This document shows, piece after piece, positions 1 to 7,945 of a stretch of DNA of 26,723 bases. Numbering within the stretch: the stretch's first letter is position 1; every line of letters starts with the position of its first letter. The stretch is from VGWB01 sp964614245. GTDB lineage: Bacteria > Bacteroidota > Ignavibacteria > UBA10030. The DNA is taken from assembly GCA_964614245.1 (NCBI GenBank), contig CAZTKU010000015.1, positions 1-26,723 on the forward strand, in the 5' to 3' direction. The notes below the pieces were generated by a model, which worked only from the letters and a program-made list of their open reading frames with translations, was not told the origin of the DNA and ran no database searches. Position numbers and translations under genes: made by a program.

Positions 1-628
1 GGAAAAGGAGTGTCGGGACGTAGTATGCGATGACGAGCTTTTGCACGTTTTCAAATTCGAAGATGGTATTGATCTGTTCGATGCTCGCTCCCGATTTGAG
101 TATCAGTACCAAGATCCTTTTCTTCTGCTGGAATGCAGCCGTCTGTGCTTCGCTGAAGTCCGGCCACGTAACGATGAGGAGACTGCTGGAGTCGGTTAGC
201 CAGTTCACGAAGTTTGTTTTTGGGAAGAAGCCGACATGCCTCTTCCGTTCCTTCCCCCTCGGACTTAATACGATGTAGGTTGGCAAGGCCCGAATGGCGT
301 ACTTTTTCTTGAGCGTGTCTCCAAGCGCCGGGTCGTCAACGTTGAACCGAGCCAAGACGTAACGGGACCTCAGGATCTCCGTCACTGAATCAGAAGGGAA
401 GACCTGCCTATCCATGAGCTTGCACGGCGGACACCACTCGGCGTAGACATCGAGCAGGATCGGTTTGTTCGACGTCCACGCTGCCTCCTTTGCTGCATCA
501 AGAGTTAACCAGTTCAGCGGTTCACTTAAGGGCCAGTAATCGAACACCGCGGCCGCTAAGAAGTATCTGAGGCAAACGAAACCGCTGATGCGCGCGAATT
601 TCTTATCTCGCTGATGCATCTTGTTCAT
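1..628 (-). CDS. Thioredoxin-like protein, membrane-anchored (C-terminus outside window)
   Basis: A minus-strand reading frame opens at an ATG (628-626) and stays open to the window edge, about 209 codons, so its C-terminus is missing. The protein has a short hydrophobic stretch at residues 15-29 (signal anchor or uncleaved signal), then a thioredoxin fold with the redox motif WCPPC (Cys66 and Cys69) and the cis-proline segment ALPTY near residue 116. The LDVYAEWCPPCK context resembles DsbD C-terminal or DUF255-like thioredoxin domains. It probably acts outside the cytoplasm as a disulfide reductase or thiol carrier. Its ATG overlaps the stop of the upstream ABC permease in an ATGA, implying translational coupling. 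A second region after about residue 140 looks like a partial repeat of the fold, but without a visible CxxC. The exact substrate is unknown. Confidence 0.85.
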   Translation of the reverse strand, partial: MNKMHQRDKKFARISGFVCLRYFLAAAVFDYWPLSEPLNWLTLDAAKEAAWTSNKPILLDVYAEWCPPCKLMDRQVFPSDSVTEILRSRYVLARFNVDDPALGDTLKKKYAIRALPTYIVLSPRGKERKRHVGFFPKTNFVNWLTDSSSLLIVTWPDFSEAQTAAFQQKKRILVLILKSGASIEQINTIFEFENVQKLVIAYYVPTLLF

Positions 629-1383
629 TCCGTCGTTTTGTCGACTTGTATTTTTGTAATGCTCCAAAACGCTAGAGCGAGGAACATGGCGATCGCCGCG
701 AGTCCCCACAGGACCTCTGCGTATGGCACATGCGTTCTCTGGGCGATGGCGGTCACCATATCAAACATACCGCTGGGGAAAATGAACTCCTCTGCCAGGA
801 CGGCCCATTTCACGTCCCACAACTTCGTGACGACGTAGTAGTGTGCGGCTGAACTAAGCATCCCCCACACCATCAGCACAACCACGTTAAGAATTCCCGG
901 GACCCAGCACGAAAGAAACGAAAGAATGACGGTGTAGGTAACCGACACTCCAACAAACGCTGCCAGCAGCGCCAGCGTTTGAAGGAAATGAAACTCAATT
1001 GGAAGCGGGGTAAGGACTGTTCTTGCAGCGAACGGAAGTCCACTGGCAAAAAGCACGGTTATCCAGATCGAGCAGAACACCACAGCCATCTTGACAAGAA
1101 GATATTGTTGACGCTGCAGCGGGCGCATGAGAAGCGTGCGGAGCCATCCATCCTTCACATCGTTTGCAGCACCGCCGACACAGAACAGAAAACTCGTAAT
1201 CGGCACGAGAAAACCGAGAAGGTTGGAGAGCACTTGAGCCACATCAAAGACCTTATCGAATCTTGAAGGCATAAACGTGATGAGCCCGCCGAGCACCATG
1301 AATAGGAGCGGGATAAAAAGGGTCGTAAGAGTCCACTGCCTGCGAAACTCCGCCCAGAAGAGCTTTGACAACCTTTGTCTCAT
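625..1383 (-). CDS. ABC-2 type transporter permease
   Basis: This 252-aa integral membrane protein has about six hydrophobic segments, the first at about residues 18-38 and the last near residues 228-245. A cytoplasmic loop (VKDGWLRTLLMRPLQRQQYLLVK) after the second segment is the conserved ABC-2 loop that contacts the ATPase. It is the membrane half of an exporter whose ATPase is encoded immediately upstream. The two genes overlap by four bases (ATGA, 1380-1383), and this gene overlaps the downstream thioredoxin-like gene in the same way (625-628). Three genes coupled like this suggest one functional unit. A NosF/NosY-like or lipoprotein/metal-centre maturation role is conceivable because of the thioredoxin partner, but the substrate cannot be read from sequence. 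Confidence 0.9.
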   Translation of the reverse strand: MRQRLSKLFWAEFRRQWTLTTLFIPLLFMVLGGLITFMPSRFDKVFDVAQVLSNLLGFLVPITSFLFCVGGAANDVKDGWLRTLLMRPLQRQQYLLVKMAVVFCSIWITVLFASGLPFAARTVLTPLPIEFHFLQTLALLAAFVGVSVTYTVILSFLSCWVPGILNVVVLMVWGMLSSAAHYYVVTKLWDVKWAVLAEEFIFPSGMFDMVTAIAQRTHVPYAEVLWGLAAIAMFLALAFWSITKIQVDKTTE

Positions 1384-2117
1384 GCCGGCCTCCTCTCCAC
1401 CAGATGCTTGCGAAATGCTTCTTCGAGGAAACCAGGCTTCACGCTTACCATGGGGTAGTCTGCGACGAGCGATCCTTCAAGGATAAAAAGGACGCGATCG
1501 CACACATTTTCGACTTCCGAGAGGTTATGTGAGCTGAAAAAAACTGTGATGCCCGTCGATTTTCGTGCGGCAAGAAAATCACGCAACTCGAAGATCGACG
1601 GTGGGTCAAGAGAGGCAGTCGGTTCATCTAAGAAAACGATTTGAGGAGTGCCAAGGAAGGCAAGAACCAGCTCAAGCTTCTGTCTCATTCCTTTCGACAG
1701 AGCTGAGATCGGTCGGTTTGCTGCATCATGGAGGCTGAACAGCTTCAGGAGATCCTCGATTTGCCCCTCTTCCTCGTTTGCTCCTACCAACGCTGCATGC
1801 AACGCCAGGAACTGCCGAACGTTTACGAACTTGGATCGAAACTGAGTGTCCGCCTGGTACCCAACGACTTGGCGAACCTCGAGGCTCTCGGGGTGTTCCC
1901 CGAAAACCATCACTCGACCAGAATCAGCATCGAGGAAACCAAGTAAGATCCGCAGGAGGGTCGATTTCCCCGCACCATTTGGGCCAATCAATCCAACGAC
2001 CTCGCCCGGTTGAACGCTGAACGCGACGTCCCTCAGTGCATGCACTGGCGACTTTGAACGCGGGTTGTAGGTCTTGCTGATACCCTCGGCAACTACGGCA
2101 GGAACAGATCGATCCAA
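1380..2117 (-). CDS. ABC transporter ATP-binding protein
   Basis: This 245-aa ABC ATPase carries all core motifs: Walker A GPNGAGKS (residues 45-52), signature LSKGMRQ (about 140-146), Walker B IVFLDEP (160-166) with a D-loop SLDP, and a switch histidine in SSHNLSEVE. It energises the ABC-2 permease encoded by the next gene, with which it overlaps by four bases. The start is a TTG (2117-2115) preceded by a strong ribosome binding site, AGGAAGGAG, six bases upstream. No in-frame ATG has comparable support. The 195-base gap upstream, toward the CDF gene, suggests that this three-gene unit has its own promoter, though I could not identify one convincingly. Confidence 0.92.
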   Translation of the reverse strand: MDRSVPAVVAEGISKTYNPRSKSPVHALRDVAFSVQPGEVVGLIGPNGAGKSTLLRILLGFLDADSGRVMVFGEHPESLEVRQVVGYQADTQFRSKFVNVRQFLALHAALVGANEEEGQIEDLLKLFSLHDAANRPISALSKGMRQKLELVLAFLGTPQIVFLDEPTASLDPPSIFELRDFLAARKSTGITVFFSSHNLSEVENVCDRVLFILEGSLVADYPMVSVKPGFLEEAFRKHLVERRPA

Positions 2118-2258
2118 GCGCTTCTCCTTCCTGAATCAGAAAATTGACGGCTCAAGGTAAATAATGTCCTGGGCAATGGCAAGAGTAACGTACAAGAGCT
2201 GCCCCGGAGAAATCCACGGAGGGACTGCGCTTGAAGAGTAAGTGGAGACAATTCGTAC

Positions 2259-2274
2259 TGACGGCGAACCGTCA
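2259..2274. repeat. Small perfect hairpin in the CDF to ABC ATPase gap
   Basis: TGACGG and CCGTCA pair perfectly around a four-base loop. On the minus-strand transcript the loop reads UUCG, about 40 bases after the CDF stop codon. There is no following U-tract, so it is not a standard intrinsic terminator. It could be an RNA 3' end stabiliser or chance. The rest of the 2118-2312 gap shows nothing recognisable except the ribosome binding site of the ABC ATPase. Confidence 0.35.
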
Positions 2275-2312
2275 ACAGGTAAATGTCGACAGCACACGCG
2301 AGTCGTCCGAGC

Positions 2313-3689
2313 TCACGCCGGCTCCGCGTGGATGGTAAATCGCCTCACGCGGGTAAACTGCTGATACAACTGTGTCTCCAGCTCAGAGATAATCTGATGC
2401 ACTTCGGCAAGGGTTTTTGATTTGTCGATCTTGCAGGTGAGCGTGATCTGGTAGGACGGACCCCCCTTCAAGACCGTGAGATCGGTACAGCCGAGGACTC
2501 TCGTGTCATGAAGAATCAGCAATCGAATCTTGTCACACAGCTCATGCTCCGCCATCGTGGCATCCGTCAAGTCTCCTTCGCCAGCGAGATACTCTTCCAT
2601 GTGAATGGTCACCTTTTCCACCGAAGGGACCTCCTTTCGGACCTGCCCTTCGATCTCAGAGGCGAGACGGTGTGCGTCGACAAATGTTTTTCCTTCCTGG
2701 TACTCAACATCGAAATCGATGAAGTGTTTGCCCTTGGAATAATGGACCTCAAGGTTGTGAGGGGCGCGCAAGCCCTTGTTGAGAACGATCATCCGGACCT
2801 GATCGACGATCGTTTCGTCTCTGCTCTTGAAGGGTTCTGCGTGAACGATGAGATCTGCATTCGGGTGAACGGCATAGATTGCCTGCTCGATCTCATCCAT
2901 GACCCGGTGCGCACGTTCGAACGACGTCGTCCGCCTGATGGCAACGGTCGTATCGATGAAAACCTTTGCACCCGACGGCCGGATGCGAAGAGCCCGAACT
3001 TCCTCCACTCCATCAACTGAACGAATGGTCTCCTCCACCCTCTGTGCGACCCCCGCGGGCACTCGATCCATCAGTGCATCGATGGTGCGCCGCCCGAGGC
3101 GATAACTGACAAAGAGCACAAGCAATGCCACGCCGATGGCTGCGATGGAATCGACGGTGGGAAAGCCGAGCGAAACAAAGACGAGGCCAGCAAGGACCGT
3201 GAGGGATGACCAAATATCGCTTGAGAAATGAAGCGCGTCTGCTTCCAGCGCCTGACTGTTGTATTTCTTCGCGACACGCATCAGGGCACGCGAGCGACTC
3301 GCATCGACAAGAATTGCCAAGGCGATTACCGCGTAGCTCCAGACGGTCGCTTCGACGTGAACTGTGCGAGCAACCAAACGATGGATCGCCTCCCAAATGA
3401 TCCATCCGCAGGTGATCAAGAGAAGGACAGTCTCGAAGAGCGCCGACAGGTTTTCTAGCTTCCCGTGGCCATATCGGTGGTCCTCGTCCGCCGGTTTATC
3501 CGAAACGCTCACAGCAAAATACGTCATCAGAGCCGCAAGGAGATCCAGGCCAGAGTGAGCAGCTTCGGAGAGGACGCCCAGGCTGTTGGTCATGATGCCT
3601 ACGGCCAGCTTTGTTCCGGTAAGCAAGACCGCAGCTCCAACGGAGCTCAGAGCGATTGCCTTCTTTTCCCTTAGAGCATCAGCCTTCAT
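2313..3689 (-). CDS. Cation diffusion facilitator (CDF) metal efflux transporter with three C-terminal domains
   Basis: This 458-aa protein exports divalent metal cations (Zn, Fe, Mn or Co type) in exchange for protons across the cytoplasmic membrane. The six-helix transmembrane domain spans about residues 12-205. Both CDF metal-site signatures are visible: HSGLD in helix 2 (His45, Asp49) and HFSSD in helix 5 (His154, Asp158). The conserved DEDHRYGHGKLE loop lies at 68-79. Ordinary CDF proteins are about 300 aa with one cytoplasmic ZT-dimer domain. Here three such segments follow in tandem (about 214-286, 295-367 and 384-458), each ending in a similar VxxxTIHxE or LIVHAEP strand. The start is an ATG. 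A weak GGGAA about 10 bases upstream is the only ribosome-site candidate. Gaps of about 100-200 bases on either side suggest a stand-alone gene. Confidence 0.93.
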   Translation of the reverse strand: MKADALREKKAIALSSVGAAVLLTGTKLAVGIMTNSLGVLSEAAHSGLDLLAALMTYFAVSVSDKPADEDHRYGHGKLENLSALFETVLLLITCGWIIWEAIHRLVARTVHVEATVWSYAVIALAILVDASRSRALMRVAKKYNSQALEADALHFSSDIWSSLTVLAGLVFVSLGFPTVDSIAAIGVALLVLFVSYRLGRRTIDALMDRVPAGVAQRVEETIRSVDGVEEVRALRIRPSGAKVFIDTTVAIRRTTSFERAHRVMDEIEQAIYAVHPNADLIVHAEPFKSRDETIVDQVRMIVLNKGLRAPHNLEVHYSKGKHFIDFDVEYQEGKTFVDAHRLASEIEGQVRKEVPSVEKVTIHMEEYLAGEGDLTDATMAEHELCDKIRLLILHDTRVLGCTDLTVLKGGPSYQITLTCKIDKSKTLAEVHQIISELETQLYQQFTRVRRFTIHAEPA

Positions 3690-3795
3690 AAGAACGCGTT
3701 GTTCCCGGGTTTTTCTCGTTTGTGAAGATCGGCGTCGCCGACCACTTGCCCTGTGAGAATCGATCGGTGAGCACCCCGCGCGCCGAACAACTTGC

Positions 3796-4863
3796 TTAAT
3801 GAATCTTTTCGAATGTCAGTGTGCCAATTGGATACCTTCTCCAGTCCCTGTAGTCGAAATGCCACCACTCCCAGTCGTACACACTGAATCCTTCTGCCTC
3901 CATTGCTTGCCGCAACAGATCCCGATGCCAGCGCTGCAGCGAGGTGCCGCCCGGATAATCCGCGAACGCGCGGCGAGAGAATTCATCGTACCCGCTCACC
4001 ATCGTCACCGGCATCCCCGTCGCGCTATCGTACAACGACAGATCGACAGCGCATCCGCGGTTGTGGCGTGATCCCTTCGAGGGGTCCGCAACAAAGATCT
4101 TTTGCTCATTCGGCGTTGCGTCCCAGAACATCTTCGTGACATACCACGGCCGATAGGCATCGTGGATGAGCAGACCATATCCGATGCGTTCGAGGTTTCG
4201 ATGAACGCGCACGAGAGCTTCGGCTGCCGGCCGCTGCAGAAAGGCCTTCGCCTGTGAATAGAACACGGTGCCCATGAAGTTGTTCGTGCCAGCGTACCGG
4301 ATATCAAGTTTGATCGTTGAGTCAAGCGCCGTCACATCGACGAGATCCAGATTCAGAAAATCACCGTTTTCCCTGGGTGGCTTTGCCTTCAGCGCTCTGG
4401 TTTTCAGAACGTCGATCGGATGCAGTGGTCTGATTCTGGACGCCGTGCCATCTTCCTCACCAAGCGAGAGCTTTCTGAATTGTCCTCGACGACTATCAAT
4501 GAAGCTCGCTTGTCCGCGTGCATCTCGCCGAAAGGCGATCACGCTGTCAATTGGAGATTTCGGATTCTGCACCCTGAAAACACCGCTCGGCCTCTCCGTG
4601 AGAATAGACAGATCCCCGCTCCTCATCAGAACGCCCAGATGCCCGTCCCGTTCCAGTACGCATACCGTGTCACCCATCAACGCGTACTCACCAATGAGGC
4701 CTCTCCACCGAGCCGGGATATCCATCGGCTTTGTCAGCTGGCTGCTTGCGCTCTGAACTGACTGTGCCACTGCAGCCGTGAGAGGGTTGCTCAACGCTCC
4801 GGTGCAAAGACCGAGAAGCAGGCCAGCAAACGGCAGAATCGAGATGAGTTTTTTGCGGATCAT
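3796..4863 (-). CDS. D-Ala-D-Ala dipeptidase (VanX/DdpX, M15D family) with N-terminal extra domain
   Basis: The C-terminal part (about residues 170-355) is a complete VanX-type zinc D,D-dipeptidase that cleaves D-alanyl-D-alanine. Visible residues are the substrate arginine in HDAYRP (Arg238), zinc ligands in SRHNRGCAVD (His267, Asp274), catalytic Glu332 and zinc ligand His335 in EWEWWHFD-type context. A signal peptide covers about residues 1-26, so the enzyme is periplasmic or outer-envelope. Residues about 50-150 form an extra beta-rich domain (GLIGEYALMGD then LxVLERDGHLGVL), resembling the small lipocalin-like domain attached to some S12 peptidases. That match is inference. An in-frame TTG three bases upstream (4866) could also be the start; both share a GGAA ribosome site. 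No vanH or vanA gene is nearby, so cell-wall recycling or nutrient dipeptide use is likelier than glycopeptide resistance. Confidence 0.88.
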   Translation of the reverse strand: MIRKKLISILPFAGLLLGLCTGALSNPLTAAVAQSVQSASSQLTKPMDIPARWRGLIGEYALMGDTVCVLERDGHLGVLMRSGDLSILTERPSGVFRVQNPKSPIDSVIAFRRDARGQASFIDSRRGQFRKLSLGEEDGTASRIRPLHPIDVLKTRALKAKPPRENGDFLNLDLVDVTALDSTIKLDIRYAGTNNFMGTVFYSQAKAFLQRPAAEALVRVHRNLERIGYGLLIHDAYRPWYVTKMFWDATPNEQKIFVADPSKGSRHNRGCAVDLSLYDSATGMPVTMVSGYDEFSRRAFADYPGGTSLQRWHRDLLRQAMEAEGFSVYDWEWWHFDYRDWRRYPIGTLTFEKIH

Positions 4864-4880
4864 CAAGCTTGTTCCATCGA

Positions 4881-5735
4881 TCAGAATTTCAGAACCTCGC
4901 GCATTCGTTTGATCAACAGTTGGATCTCTCGGTCCCAGAACTGCCAGTTATGCGCCCCCGGGGTCTCATGATATTCGTAGGCCGCCCCGTATGTCCTGAG
5001 TAGATCCGTGAATGCCCGGTGCGCCGGGAGAAAACCCCGAAAACCGTCCTGAATACCTGTGACGAGATACAGATAGGGAAGGGATTCTTTAGGTACCTGT
5101 CGGTAGAGAAAGAATACGTCATGAGCATTTCGGAAGTCACCTTGCCGCTCACCGAACGCTCTCTTCAGACTTGGATTGAGCTGCCGTTCGGCCCGACGCG
5201 ACGTGTCGTTGATCGCCCGGGGAATGGTGATCGCTCCGCTGAGCGAGCCCGCAAAGCGAAAACGGGACGGGTGTTTGAGAGCCAGCATGAGCGCTCCGTA
5301 ACCACCCATGGAAAGGCCGGCAATTGCCTGCCGCGTCGTATCCACCGAATAGAGACGCTGCATATACTGTGGAACGTCCTTGATCATGTAGTCCTCAAAC
5401 CGCTCCTGTGGCTCCGTTGCTGAATTCACGTACCAAGAGTCTTCGGCATCGGGCATAGCGACGATCAGTGGGATGGCCTTCAAGTATTCCGCAAGCTTCG
5501 TTTTGGTCGGCCAGTCGATGTAGCCCCCGCTGTGCCCGTGCAGCAGGTACAGGATGGAATAGCGAAGATTGGCATCGTACTCGGCGGGAAGAAAAACAGA
5601 AACCTTCTTCGTTCTCCCAAGACTCGGCATGTAGAAACTATCGACGTGAGCTGGCGACTGCGCGAGGACAGTCTGTGAAAAGAAGCCAGCAAGAGAAACT
5701 ATGAGATAGATCCGGAGAAATACGCGTTTCTTCAT
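4881..5735 (-). CDS. Secreted esterase, alpha/beta hydrolase (esterase D / Fes / antigen-85 type)
   Basis: This 284-aa protein has an N-terminal signal peptide (about residues 1-25, ending VLAQ) and a full alpha/beta hydrolase domain of the putative esterase family (PF00756-like). The nucleophile elbow is GLSMGG (Ser142). The acid is probably Asp230 in GIQDGF, and the histidine His262 is in PGAHNW. The oxyanion region LLHGHSG lies at 64-70. Such proteins are feruloyl, acetylxylan, S-formylglutathione or mycolyl-type esterases. Substrate cannot be assigned. It lies 24 bases after the VWA gene and 17 before the dipeptidase, so these are probably co-transcribed. The ATG is preceded by AAAGGGAAA at a short distance. 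Confidence 0.88.
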   Translation of the reverse strand: MKKRVFLRIYLIVSLAGFFSQTVLAQSPAHVDSFYMPSLGRTKKVSVFLPAEYDANLRYSILYLLHGHSGGYIDWPTKTKLAEYLKAIPLIVAMPDAEDSWYVNSATEPQERFEDYMIKDVPQYMQRLYSVDTTRQAIAGLSMGGYGALMLALKHPSRFRFAGSLSGAITIPRAINDTSRRAERQLNPSLKRAFGERQGDFRNAHDVFFLYRQVPKESLPYLYLVTGIQDGFRGFLPAHRAFTDLLRTYGAAYEYHETPGAHNWQFWDREIQLLIKRMREVLKF

Positions 5736-5759
5736 TTTCCCTTTCTGCTTTCTACGTGT

Positions 5760-7916
5760 TCACAGCATTCCATTTCGTTTCCGCAAAAACCATTCCGATG
5801 CAAAAAGAAGGACGATGACAGCAAGCATCCAGCCCCTATTCCATAATTCGATTTCGCTTGAGCGAACGACCTGCCGCGGCTGAAAGCCAGGGAGCGAAGC
5901 AACGTCTCGTGGAAGCGTAGCGATTGTTCCTGCGTCGTAGTATCGTCCCCCTGTGCGCTCAGCAATTTGTTGCAGGAGCGATCTGTTCATGCGCGTGTCC
6001 TGAAACTCCACATTGACTCCGCCAACGGAAAACGACCCTCGCTCCTCCGCTATTTGCTCACCGCCTGCGAGAACGCGGGCAGCAAAGGTGTAGTCACCTT
6101 CCGGAAGGGAACCAAAGGCACCTTCGAAGCGCCCGCTCCCGATCGGCACAAGGCTCAGTTGATCCGATTTGTCGGCTTGTCGGACCGCAACAGAAACCTC
6201 GGCGTCATCGAGAGGATTGAAATTCTTGTCATAGACCTGTGCCGTAAACTCGATAGGATCTTGACCCGAGAAGGTTTCCTTAACGGGCTGGACGCGTACA
6301 GCCCGATCATCCTCGCGCGTGGTAAGCCACCGCACGCTGTTGCTGAACAACGACTCCAGCGCGTTCTCCGAACCTGGTATGCCATCGGAGAAGGTTTTCC
6401 ATCGCCAGATTCCGTATCCCAGCAAAGCGATGGATTTCCGCCGGTTTACATTTCGAGTCACTATCACGGGGTCGTTCGTCGTGATCGACTGAATGCGCAA
6501 TTGAGCAAGCACCTCCGACTCAGGTTTTGCACGGAAACGAGCGTCGAGCGTGAACACAGGAGGGAGCTTGTTCCAGACATCCGGAGAGCTTGGGAGCTTG
6601 AGAATTGGGTTGTTTCGTCGAGGGATTGGAACAGATACGAATCTCTCCACTTCCTCGCCGCCCGATGGGGGAAGGATCATGGGCAGGAGCGGCTCAAGGC
6701 TCCGCAGCCTGGCGAGATCCGTCGTCCGGCTCAGGACAAAGAGAAGGCCCTGACCGGTACCCACCGCGCCGATGATCGCTGAAATCGCCGCGTCTGAGCT
6801 GCTTCTGATCGGATAGCCGACCAGAACGACGGCTTCAGATTCCCGCAGAAGGTCTGCATTGAGCTGACCCTCATAGAATCGCCCATCACCCCGTTCAATA
6901 CGTGTGCTCAGCTCAATGTTCTTGTCACCCTCGAGGGCGCGGCGAATGAACGAGACGTCCGGGCCTGGACCACCGGCAACGAGAACAACGCGCATCTTGC
7001 TCTTCAGGACTTTTGTGTAGGAGGTGTAGCGGTTGTTCTGGAAACTGATCTCGTTCGGAAGCTGGGAGACCTCGACGACGAGCTTCTGCATTCCTTCCGT
7101 CTCAGGGACAAATGAGAGCGGCGCGGCATATTCGCGTGTCCCCCGCTGCAGAGTCAGAGCCTGACGATCCACAACCTTCGCGCCCTCGCGCAGCATCACT
7201 TCAATCTTCTCGCCATCATAACCAGAGCTTTTCACCGTAACGTCCACAGGAACCTTGTTGCCAACGTACGTTATGCTATTGGTAACAACCTTTCGAATGA
7301 GGACGTCCTGCTGTTCGCTCGTGTCACCCACCCCGATGGTGAACACGGGCACACCAAGATCTTCCGCCTCATACAGGGGACTCGTTCCGACTGTCGAATT
7401 TCCATCCGTAATCAGAACGATCGATTGAAGGTTGGCGCGAGCCGCCGTATCTCGGGCCCCTCGAAGGGCTGATCCAAGGTCCGTTCCATCTCCCGCGAGA
7501 GAAAGAGAATCTGAGGTTAATGTCCGAAGAAAGCGCACCCTGGTATCAAAGGTGCCATACAGTACGGAACCGAGGGAGCTCATCTGCCGGAGAGAAGGCG
7601 ACTGGAGCGTCGCGCCGAGTGCCGCTTTGCGACCTCCCGATTTGTCCACGATGCTCATGCTTCGTGAGTTATCGACAAGCACGGCAACGATCGGCCGCTC
7701 CTCATCACGAGAGACCAGCGATAGCAGCGGTTCGCCAATCAGGAGAAACACCAGGAAGAGACTACAAGCACGCAACACCACAAGGATGGTCTTCAACGCA
7801 CGGGAGATGTGGGGCACCGTATGCCGATAAACGAAGAAGGACATCGCGAGCGCCAATCCCGCTGCCAGCATGATGATCGGTGTATTGAGCGTTGCGAGAA
7901 GGTGGATTTCTGGCAT
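5760..7916 (-). CDS. Membrane-anchored VWA protein with glutamine-amidotransferase-like middle domain
   Basis: This 718-aa protein has two N-terminal membrane helices (about 13-30 and 42-65), then a von Willebrand A domain (about 75-200) with an intact MIDAS metal site: DNSRS (Asp82, Ser84, Ser86), Thr145 in GDGTD, and Asp171 in LITDGN. A beta-rich region follows, then a segment beginning MRVVLVAGGPGPDVSF that resembles a class I amidotransferase/flavodoxin-like fold without an obvious catalytic Cys. An Ig-like region and a C-terminal membrane helix end it (about 690-710). The architecture matches the large VWA membrane proteins of Bacteroidota related to BatA/BatB. A MoxR ATPase is encoded two genes upstream, and MoxR-VWA pairs commonly act as chaperone systems. 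It may assemble or regulate envelope complexes. No ribosome site is visible before the ATG. Confidence 0.87.
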   Translation of the reverse strand: MPEIHLLATLNTPIIMLAAGLALAMSFFVYRHTVPHISRALKTILVVLRACSLFLVFLLIGEPLLSLVSRDEERPIVAVLVDNSRSMSIVDKSGGRKAALGATLQSPSLRQMSSLGSVLYGTFDTRVRFLRTLTSDSLSLAGDGTDLGSALRGARDTAARANLQSIVLITDGNSTVGTSPLYEAEDLGVPVFTIGVGDTSEQQDVLIRKVVTNSITYVGNKVPVDVTVKSSGYDGEKIEVMLREGAKVVDRQALTLQRGTREYAAPLSFVPETEGMQKLVVEVSQLPNEISFQNNRYTSYTKVLKSKMRVVLVAGGPGPDVSFIRRALEGDKNIELSTRIERGDGRFYEGQLNADLLRESEAVVLVGYPIRSSSDAAISAIIGAVGTGQGLLFVLSRTTDLARLRSLEPLLPMILPPSGGEEVERFVSVPIPRRNNPILKLPSSPDVWNKLPPVFTLDARFRAKPESEVLAQLRIQSITTNDPVIVTRNVNRRKSIALLGYGIWRWKTFSDGIPGSENALESLFSNSVRWLTTREDDRAVRVQPVKETFSGQDPIEFTAQVYDKNFNPLDDAEVSVAVRQADKSDQLSLVPIGSGRFEGAFGSLPEGDYTFAARVLAGGEQIAEERGSFSVGGVNVEFQDTRMNRSLLQQIAERTGGRYYDAGTIATLPRDVASLPGFQPRQVVRSSEIELWNRGWMLAVIVLLFASEWFLRKRNGML

Positions 7917-7945
7917 GCGTGCTGTGGATTCTGTGGGGGCGCGGT

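Noticed and set aside
3720..3745. Intrinsic terminator from the TCGGCG-T-CGCCGA palindrome after the dipeptidase gene
   Set aside because: The stem is perfect, but no T-run follows on the transcribed strand.
3796..4863. Vancomycin-resistance gene (vanX)
   Set aside because: The enzyme family matches, but no vanH, vanA, vanR or vanS is present, and the protein is secreted and enlarged. A resistance role is not supported.
5967..6782. 271-codon plus-strand open frame
   Set aside because: Antisense to the VWA gene, whose MIDAS and membrane segments are clear. The antisense product shows no recognisable motif.
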